From positions 13,267,001 through 13,331,000 of the forward strand of contig OY821771.1 of the NCBI GenBank assembly GCA_963682175.1: a DNA stretch of 64,000 nt, in the 5' to 3' direction. The translations under genes and the position numbers were made by a program. This document shows, piece after piece, positions 1 to 9,800 of this stretch (positions are counted from its first letter, which is position 1; the number at the start of each line of letters is the position of its first letter). The notes below the pieces were generated by a model. The model searched no databases. It was given only the letters and a program-made list of their open reading frames with translations, and was not told where the DNA came from. Source of the stretch: Triglochin maritima. Lineage: Eukaryota; Streptophyta; Magnoliopsida; Alismatales; Juncaginaceae.

Positions 1-539
1 ATGTTGAGAGAAAAAAAGATAGAGAAAGAAAGTAGGAAGAGAGATAGAAGAGAAGTTAATAGTGAGACTAAATTTTGCAAAATTCACAACCAAATAGAGA
101 TAATTAGTAAATTGTAAAAAGTTTGGGGTTGATTTTGTAAAATTCAAATTAAACATAATATAGCTAATAGTGTTAACGAAAAGTTAGTGATATTGATTTT
201 GGGTCTAATGACATCCAAGCAAATAAAAACTTTTCTTAGTGACATTCAAACAAATACGATTTTTCAAGTGTCATTTCAATAATTTCGGAGCTTTGGAGTA
301 GTATCCAAGCAAAAAGCATTTAAAATAAATCATCATCACATAGATTGTACCCTTTTGAAACCCCATTTACATTTCAATATTAGTTTTTTTATTTATAAAA
401 GTGATACTTGTATTAAATGTAAAGGAAGGAGATGCAAACCTCAAACCCCAAAGTTTTGTTAGAAAATTTGGACCATGCTGCATTGGAATTTAGACACTTT
501 AAATCCCTTGAGACGGTCACTTGGAATTATGTCGAACAC
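1..539. other. AT-rich intergenic DNA
   Basis: I see no gene, RNA or repeat boundary here. The sequence begins with a purine-rich stretch (1-60) and continues as AT-rich DNA with no reading frame of note. The last bases (540-547) are the left target-site copy of the hAT element that follows. Confidence 0.5.
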
Positions 540-547
540 CTTTGAAT

Positions 548-1286
548 TAAGGGTGTAAATGGGACGGGTATGGTCATACCCGTATTCATACTCACTTAAC
601 TAAACGGGTACGGGTACAAGTATATACTCATTTTAAATGTTGTTGTACTTGTACCCGTTTAATAAACGGGTACGAGGCGGGTATGATGGGAATTGCGGTA
701 TTATTACACAAACCTCTAAATTTCTTACAAATAACTTGCCACAATTTATCATTTCAAACATGCAAAAGTGTAACACAAATAAAAGATATAACTAGATAAT
801 AAATCACATGGAGTTGCAACATACAAAAAAGTAATTAAAAGTTTACTACTAAACACATTGTCAACCAAAAATACAATTTTTGTTAATTCTTTAACTCATA
901 AATCAAATGATAAATTTCCGGATGAATTTTCTCATCATTTGACTCTTCACGTACTCCATCATCTTTATCGTCAGTGGTGCCCGAACTTGCACCGCTAAGT
1001 TGTGTGCCTACAAATAATAATAAAAGGTAAAATATATGTTAGTTGACATCTGTTAAATATATTTTTATTATTTTAACTATATATTATATATTAATTAAAT
1101 AATTAAACATGTAAATAGGTAAACGAGTGTATGTAGGTAAACGAGTATATCTGCACTCACCCCATTTATTAAACGGGTAAAACATATATGGGTAAACGGG
1201 TATACTTTTTAAATGAGTACAAAAATCGTATCCGTACCTGCTTATTAAATGGGGGTAACAGATAATACCCGCTCGTTACACCTGTA
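548..1286. mobile_element. Non-autonomous hAT element with TIRs and 8-bp TSD
   Basis: The left end begins TAAGGGTGTAAATGGGACGG and the right end, read on the other strand, begins TACAGGTGTAACGAGCGGG; both have the GGTGTAA and CGGGTAT blocks common at plant hAT ends. The flanks CTTTGAAT (540-547) and CCTTGAAT (1287-1294) match at 7 of 8 bases, the duplication length made by hAT transposases. Both subterminal regions (551-680 and 1120-1275) are dense in ACGGGTA/AAACGGG and its complement, like the clustered short binding sites near Ac/Ds ends. No transposase frame remains. About 900-1015, read on minus, could be a leftover coding scrap, but that is a guess. Confidence 0.82.
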
Positions 1287-1539
1287 CCTTGAATGCACTT
1301 TTCAATAACCACAAACTAAAAAAATTAAAACTTGAATGCAATACCGAATGTACTAAGCAAGCATGAACAAGCACCTACAGACACAAAAAAACACACAAAC
1401 AAGAGCAACAAACTATTGCCTTTTTGTTTCATTACTCTAAAATTTGATGATTAACAATTTAATATTATGCACAACGTCAATTAACACATCACATATATCA
1501 TATTGTTAAATTACATATATATATTGTATATTACTAACA

Positions 1540-2090
1540 TTGTATGTGCTTAAACTGAAGAACTAATGAACTTCAAGATCAATCCTCAAAATTTGTAATT
1601 AAAGCTTAAAGAGAAGACATGTAATTTTTATTTTACTTGAGTCTTAAGATCAAATATTCACTTGATGCACCAAAGGCATATCCAACTGTATCCGTTAACT
1701 GTCAAACATTCAGTTAATTGAAATTCTCAGAACGGACCGAATTAATTTCGGTCAACCAAAACGTTTGAGTCAGTAACTTCAAATCTTTACTGAAATCACC
1801 GTTTCGGATGATCGAAAGCATTTGATCCTCCAAAACCTTTCCTAAGAGAAACTCCAATATTTACTGGAATTCTACAATGCAATGCAAAGTGCTGGTACGG
1901 GTCTATTACGTATATATGATTTGTTCAACTGAGTTAAGCGAATAACCAAGTTAGTTTGAGCAAGCAAAACGTTGCCCCTGCTCAGTTTGTTTATTTTATC
2001 TAGCGAAAATTTTCGTTCGTACTCAATTTGTTTATTTTATCGAGCGGAACCCAGCCGAGCCACTAACCGAAATTAACCTTACAACAGAAC
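1540..2090 (+). mobile_element. Decayed copia (SIRE-like) LTR fragment next to the host promoter
   Basis: Positions 1585-1680 align by eye with 23190-23290, the start of the intact copia LTR described below: shared words include TTGTAAT, AAAGCTT, AAGACATGTAA and TTGAGTC in the same order and spacing. As in that LTR, a run of degenerate TCGGTNNACCGA-like palindromes follows (about 1690-1815: CCGTTAACTG, CAGTTAATTG, TCGGTCAACCAA, TCGGATGATCGA). The U5 half and the primer-binding site are absent or unrecognisable. The boundaries are estimates. Confidence 0.55.
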
Positions 2091-2189
2091 TTGACGATCC
2101 TATTTTATGTGAATTAATTAAGTACAGTATAATTGTTAAGTATAATATAATTAAGATCCATTAATAATGTCCGAATATGTTTGACCCAA

Positions 2190-2389
2190 TTTCTAGAGTT
2201 TTCGGGAGCATTCCAGAAAAAAAGCCCGCATAGGAGCCCCTCCGTCTTCCTCTTCCCCCATTTAGGTGAAACCCTAACCTCCAATCTCGCCGCCCGACAT
2301 CATCCTCCTGCTCGTCGCCGGCGATCTTCTCCTCTCCGGATTCTCCCTGTCGTCCTCAACTTTCCGCGACATCGCTTTCCCATTCTCAG
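2190..2389 (+). other. CIP73: 5'-UTR exon 1 of the CIP73/BAG6-like gene
   Basis: A pyrimidine-rich, GC-richer stretch (2225-2389) with the CCCTAACC-type words typical of plant leaders ends in CATTCTCAG followed by the donor GTAGTT at 2390. The matching acceptor is TTTCACAG at 3801-3805 and the start codon follows at 3817, so this exon is non-coding. The transcription start is not visible; AT-rich TATA-like stretches lie at about 2130-2160. The only long frame through it has no further support. Confidence 0.6.
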
Positions 2390-2930
2390 GTAGTTCTCTC
2401 GCCTTCTGGTTCATTTCGTTCGTATCTGAAATTTGTTAGCTTTCCGAAATTTCGGAAGAACGTTTTGATTTTTTTAGTCGTCGTTTTGGAGTTTTCTTTT
2501 TTGCTCCCTTTAGATTATGGTGTTTGTCGAATCAGATTTGAATTTGCGTTGGAACTTTAGTTTGGTAGATGTTCAGTTGAAGTTTGGTACGATTGATTTT
2601 GTGTTTATGTCGGAAAACGGAATAAGTGCCCAATGAGATAAATTTTCAATCATATCGCTACTTGAACAAGGGAAACACGTGAAAAAAAAAAACATTGTGC
2701 TTCTGAAATTGTTGTCTGAAGTTGTTGGCTGCCGAGACATGATAATGGAAACACATTTTGAGGCGTTTAGACAATTATTTTAGGGTTATTCTATCCATTT
2801 GGTGAGGGTTTTAGATGAAAACAAGAAACAAGTTGTAGCTTGTCGATATCTACTGATTGAATTTGAAATCCTTTTTTTAATCTCAAGTTAAGGATCGAAT
2901 TACCCATACCTTTTCTATATATAACATATA

Positions 2931-3300
2931 TATAACATGAGGAAGGATCCACTAATGTTAAATTTTGTTAACATGCGGTTGAAAATCCAAACGGTAGATT
3001 TTGCTCTACAACAAATGTAGATTAAGGACGTCCAAAATTATAAAATTTGGAACACGTTTTATGTAATAATTAGAGATGTAAAAATGAACATACTACATTC
3101 ATTAAAAAATCTGATTTCTAGATATTATATGAAACAATTACTAAATTTATGATTTTCAACATCTTTAATCTACTTATGTTGTAGATCAAGATCTATGATT
3201 TGGATTTTCAATTTGGAGTTTAGATTTGATTTTATCGTCGAATGCAACCGTATGTCAACACAATTTAAAAGTAATAGATCCCTCTTCATATAACATATAT
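2931..3300. mobile_element. Fold-back MITE in intron 1
   Basis: Two long imperfect inverted arms face each other: 2931-3060 and about 3120-3297. Left-arm words ATAACATGAGGAAGGATC, TTAACATGCGGTTG and CAACAAATGTAGATTAA reappear on the opposite strand of the right arm as ATATGAAGAGGGATC, TTGACATACGGTTG and CAACATAAGTAGATTAA. The central spacer is about 60 bp and there is no coding capacity. TATA-rich flanks hide any target duplication, so I cannot assign a superfamily. Confidence 0.7.
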
Positions 3301-3816
3301 ATTGATAAAAAACATATATACTTATAAATATATCTAGAATTATAGAAAAAAGAAAACCTAGATGGCCTAAACACAACAAAATCGAAATGGAAAGACATCC
3401 AATGTTTCTTAAGGCTTTGTCAAGGATCTATTTGCCATTTCGGGTAACATTCAACTTCAATTATAACGTCTCTAAAGAAAGATTGTTATTTTTTAAATTT
3501 ATATTTGTTTTTGATTTTTGCTAATTTTGTCAATTTTAGTAGCATTTTGTTAGTAGGTCAATATATTGCAAGAACTATTGTCAAATCATGGCATTCTTAT
3601 AAGGCATGTCAACCATAGAGGAGAAATCAATGTTATGTCAAATCAATGGTTGCATCATGTGACACAAGTGTATTGCACATCGAAGCGGTGCTAGATGTCA
3701 TTGCCTATGAAAACCTTTTTATTTGTTTTTTTATCATATTTATTTGAAAATAACATAGTAAAGTTATTTGTATTTGTCTGCATTATTATCTTTGATCTTT
3801 CACAGGCTAAAACAAA

Positions 3817-6800
3817 ATGGCAAATGACAATTCTACCGAAGGTGCTTCTCCAAGTCAAGTTGCTGAGGGAAGTCAGGAAGTGCCTGTCCAAATAAATATT
3901 AAGACTCTTGATTCTCAACTTTTCACATTCTGTGTGGACAAAAAGGTAATGTTGGTTGCAATGAATTTTCATTTTTAGATACACATTAGAGGAGAAATTG
4001 CCTTTTTTTGAACAACATTTTTGATGTTGAGATCCCTTCTAGTACTCTTTTTAGACAACCATTCCGATCGAAGTCAAAGATTCACTATCTTTTCACGTTT
4101 GAATTATAATGGACTAAATCAAAATGACTCATTAAGCGACTTGAATTTCATATATTTGAGATAGGGGATGTTTTCTTGCATTTAAAATCATCAATCGTAA
4201 ATAAGATCTTGTTTGTATAGGGGTAAGATTGCTTACACCTAACCCCTTAGTTTGTCTAGAGTGGGGAACCTCGCTTGAGACGTCAGGGTAACATAAACGT
4301 TGATTGAGATAATTCTGATATCATGCATATGTTGATACACATGATTACTTATTTTATTTTATATTATATTATCTCACTGACTTTCAAAATGCCAATTACA
4401 TGATGGAGATGCAGGATTGATAGCTGGTTTAATATGTTTGTTGGATAACTGATGAATGCATCTCACATGCATAATGTCTAACATTAGGGAAATTTTCATA
4501 TGCTCTCATCTGTTCCACATGCAATATGTGGTAGATTCCGTTTCGGATGAAGCGACGAATTACCTTTTCTCTTGTGTATCTTGTATAGTTATCGTCTCTA
4601 GAAAACAAAACTCATCCTTCTTGTACTTGCTTGTCTTTCAGACTCCCATTCCACAATTGAAGGACATAATTTCAAATACTGTAGGCGTGCCTTCTGCACA
4701 GCAGCGTCTGATTTTCAGAGGCAAGGTCTTAAAGGATGATCACATTCTCTCTGCATATCGTATCCTTTGGTTTGTTGTTATTGTTTTAAAATGTTATCTT
4801 GAATGAACTGTGGAACAGGAAACACATATATAAATACTAAGCCGGGTAAGAAGATTTATGTTACCAAATGATTGTGTTTTGTCTTGGCATGAAAATATAC
4901 TGTTCTGAATGGTTTCTCTGGAAAATAAATTTGACATTTGGTTAAATAGTAGTTTCACTCTTCTTGAGTTTCATTTCTAGCCTACGGCAACTAGTTTGGA
5001 AATAAATGATTTATTGTTGTTCATAGTTTTATCTCCTTTAAACACATTTGTACCTTCTGTTTTAAGTCTTTGCACTATGCATGATTCCCAATGTTTTTTT
5101 GTAAGAATACGACAAATTGACAGTCTTCTATGTGTTTCTTTGTACATAAAATAATAGCAATTATATATCTGTTGAAGTTCATTGGCTCGAGCATGGTTGT
5201 GCCTCTTCTTTTTCTGTTCCTTAGCTTGTAAAGATGTTGAAGACGGGGATACTTTACATCTGGTGGCAAGACAACCAGCTCTAATCGGAGTCTCCTCTGA
5301 CGAAGGCAGAAGTGATGGAACTCAAGGTGTGCAAGCCATCCATTTCCTATGTTGTCTTCTTTAATTTTTACATGAAAATCAATTTTGATTGATACATGGA
5401 AATAATGTGGCCCTTAGGAGGCCTACAACCATCTTGGCCGTGACACTTCAATCTAAGCCACTTGAAGGTCAAAATTTTCTACCCAAATTTATTGTTAAAT
5501 GGAAATAATGTGGCTATTAGGAGGTCAACAACCATTTTGGCCGTGGTGCTTCAATTTTAGCACTTCAAGGTCAAAATCTAAGTCACATGAATCTTATTTC
5601 TTAAGCTGCAACGTATATATACTAAATGCCAATTACTATACAAATCACTGATAAAAAAATAAAATACTGTATAAATCGTTATGTTACCGATCAAAAAATA
5701 AGTATAAATCATTATATTCCACGAGATCTCTATTTTGCTTCTTTGAATAATATCGATTATCAATATTCTTTATCTTTAATGCCTATATGTAGAAGGCTGG
5801 ACACAATCTTAGTTATTTGTCAACTAGGCAAATCGTTTCTATAAACCTTTTGCTATAATAAGTATATTCTTTCATGGAGATATTATACGGAGGTCAGCTA
5901 CATCTCCAATATCATAGAGCTTGATGCACTTGTATATTATTTGATTTCAACCTCCACATATCTTCTCTTTAGTGTATGCCATTTTCAAATTACAGTTCAA
6001 TTTGTTAATTTCATGATGCGTCTTAAATACTAGAAAAAATAATTAATTAACCATAAACCAACAAAAAACATCGTCTTATATGAAAATGGCTATATAAACT
6101 CCAAGAGCATTCAGAAATAATAAAAAACATTGAAAAACCTAAAAACACGTAAGCAGATATAAATTCCAAAACAACTCAAGTTTTAGGGCAAAATATTAGA
6201 AATATATGTTAGCGCCAACATTTTAATGTGCGGCTGCATACTCGGTATGCGGTCGCACAAAGTAGTCGGCCGGCAGGGGTCCCATATGCGATCCTCACAG
6301 CGTCGCACCCCAGAGGGTGCGACTTGTGCGTCACATTTACAGCCCAACTAGTCGTTAGGCCACGACATTATGCGTCGTGCGGACTGTGCGTCGCACAATT
6401 TGGGTATGCAACCACACAACTCCAACGACTATATGTAGTCGTTGGAGCTCCAACTCCCACTGTTTCCCCTTATAATTACCCCTAAACCCATTTCATCTCC
6501 TTCCAACCCTTATTCTCTCATCTTGCAACTTCTCTCACAATTTCTCAATTGTTAAGCTCTCAATCTCTCCCATTCTCCATCTTGCAAGTGCTTAAGCTTC
6601 AAATTTTGGAGATTTTTGGTTAAAAGAAAGACAAACTTGGTGACCGTGGAGTGGATTTTGGAAGCAAAATTTCGCCGAATCTCGATTCCGCTGCAGCCTC
6701 TTTCTGTCTTCCCTCGTTCAAGTGCACTCTTTTCGATTTTCTTTTAGTGTAGTATTTAATTTTAGTGTATATGCCACCTAGTGGTAATGGATTACCAATG

Positions 6801-9800
6801 AATCAAGAAGAATTTAACCACCTTCGTCCCAAATTTAAATGACATGGGATGGAAAATCGCACATTATCTTTCCCTTGAACATAAATCAAAACTTGTATGT
6901 GAACTATGTGATTTTGTTAGTAGGGGTCGAATAAATAGACAAACAACATATTGCTCACCCAAAAGTAGTTATGTAAAACCATGTGCATGTGCATCTTCAA
7001 CTTACTGTAAAGAAATTGAACAAAATTTAATACCCCGATCTATAGCATATCACAATGAAAAAGCAATTTTAGATGAATTTATAGACTTAGATGATGTAGA
7101 GGGTTTTGGGGGCATCGGGTCCGGTTCGGGTACTGGTCAATGACGTGGTGGTGGTTCATCTTTCGCCCTACGTCCCGTGATTCAATTTCGAAAGAGGCAA
7201 ATGAACCGATCAAAATTTTGACCAATGGACTGTTTTTTGTCGTGGCATCCCGAGGATGTTGTTGACCGAAGTTAAGGAGGTACCACCCGAACCACCACAT
7301 ACAACCAATTTAAAAAAAGAGGAGAGAAAAGAAGTAACCCAACTTTGGGCATTTTTTGGTATAAAGCATGTTTATCTTTCAATGCATGCGAATACAAAGA
7401 ATTTAAAGTTGCAATTGATAGAACTGCTAGATTTGGGTCCGGTTTGAAACTGATGACTCCACACGAGTTTGCCAAACTGTGTTTGAAATGGGAAATTGAA
7501 ACAACAAAAACACTTCTAGATTCATGTAGGGAAGATTGAAAAATATATGGTTGTACAATTATGACTGATGGGTGGAATGATGGTTGTGGTCGTAGCATAA
7601 TTAATTTTTTAGTTAACTGCCCCACATGCACCATGTTTTTGGAAGTCTGTCGATGCCTCTGCTTACTTCCACAACATAGACTATTTGTTTAAGTTGATCG
7701 ATAAGGTTGTGGTCGAAGTGGGAGAGCGATATGTCGTGCAGGTGGTCACCGACAATGCTGCCGCCTATGTATTTGTTGGGAAGATGATGTTAAAGAGGAA
7801 GTAGTTATTCTGGACTCTGTGCGCAATTCATTGCATCGATATCATCTTGGAGGATATCGGGAAGTTATACATCAGGACAATTACCACCGGTCAAAAGATT
7901 GTCAACTACTTCAAGGCGTACAATCAACTGAACGATCGGTTGAAAAAAGCCATTAAAGGGAATCTAATTCGTCCAGTCGTGACTCGTTTTGCCACCACAT
8001 TCTTGATGCTCCAAAAACTTTAGGTGAAACGACAAGCTTTGAAGACCTTCTGTTGAACGTTTTAATTAAACCGCAAGTGCACGGCCGCGATGAAACGGTG
8101 GCAAGTACAGGTTGTCCTCAGGGAGGTGAGCATCCTCTTGTTTATCAGAAATCAAGTAACAAAAATAGGGGGAGAAATATTGATTATGCTACGCTACACT
8201 ACACTACGCTAAGAAGTACGAAATGTGAAACAAACAAACAAACGATGAAATAACAACTAAGCTAAGAACAAAACAAGTGCTGGAATTAAGGAATGGAAAA
8301 ACCCCTAAGGGGTGGAGTGAGTGCACACATGCAAAGAGGTTGGTGTAGAATACATTCTTTAAGCACATGAATGTGGTGTTTATCAAGCATAGGAAGTGTC
8401 TAAATGTTATGACAAAACCTATCAATCTATTCACCAACTTAGTTGATTAACATTTACATATGCAAGGTGTTTATTACAGAACCTAAACAAGCATGAGAGG
8501 TGTCTAATCATTTTGGCAAAACTCATCAAGTTATAAATTCTATCCTAAACAAGCAAACATACATTCATGTTTTATCAACACATCAAAAATAAAGCATTCA
8601 TCCCATTCTCTAATGCATATATGTACATCTACTCCACCCCCCAAAGGGGATGAAACTACTCACTAAACATTACACTAATTATTAAACTAAGCAAAGAAAG
8701 CATATTAAAACTAAGCTAGAAATAAAAGACGATTAAACTAAAACATGCACAAACAATAAAAGAAGCATAAACAAACAATGAAAGAAACACAACTTTATTG
8801 ATAAAATGACTCACATTAAAAGTAGCATCCTCCTACTTTAGTGTTTGCTTCAAGGCCTCACTTCTAGTAGGAAGAATAGCCACTTAAAATATGGAGTGAT
8901 TACAATGGAAGGTGAAGAGTTTTATGTATAGTCATGGATAAAGCTAATCCGGGACAATCCCCCGATGTGGGACTAACCAAACACCAAAAATAGCCTAAAC
9001 GAACATTAATACAAGTCCAGGAGAAATCTTGGCGGATCTGGGCTAATCCAGACCGCGAATTGGCGGTTCCAGACCGCCAATTGGCGGTCCAAAATGTCCG
9101 GATCCAATTGAGTTTTATTCTGGGCTTTTCTTTGTGCTTTTGGTGGTCTTTGATGCATCTACTTCGTTTGTTAGAGCTCCGACCCGAATCCAATTGTTAA
9201 AATACTCCCTATGATGGTGTGAAATATTCTGTTTTGCTCTTAGGTCCCTCTGTCTTGCGTTTAGGTCTTTCTCCCTTGCATCTTGGTTCTCAGATTTCAC
9301 AATCCAGTCCTTTTTTCCAGTTTTTGGGTCCTTTTATGCTTCATCTCTTCAAACCTAATTATTCCTGAAAACTAAACATAAAACTCGTAACATAACATTG
9401 TTTATGTGAAAGATAATGGATATAAGATACAAATATGAGCATGAAATGATGTCAATCAAATACCCCACACCTAACTTTTGCTAGTCCCGAGCAAAACAAC
9501 GAAAGAGAAAAGCATGCGAAAAACAAGAAATCCTAACTCACTTTCGTAGGAATCACGGTTGCACTTAGCACGTGCAACAAGCCGTTAAACCTCCTTTTCG
9601 CCAAGAAGGAGGAGTGTTGTCTCCTGAGGGTTTTCAGCGGATATACCCACAAAATCCGAACAAGATGCATTAATCAATCTAGCTACACGACTCGTTGGAC
9701 TTATTTTGTCGATCATGGGACGCGGTAATACTATGGGTCGACTCTATATATGTAATCAGTCCACACACCTAGCCTAATGAGTTATTCGTGAGAGTTAACT

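Noticed and set aside
4456..4806. 116-codon frame that looks like a small ubiquitin-like protein
   Set aside because: It reads through both introns around a real exon (4642-4759); only the middle third is coding.
6844..7143. Possible domesticated zinc-finger gene from the hAT
   Set aside because: The reading frame is broken several times and by an LTR insertion, and both element ends are present.
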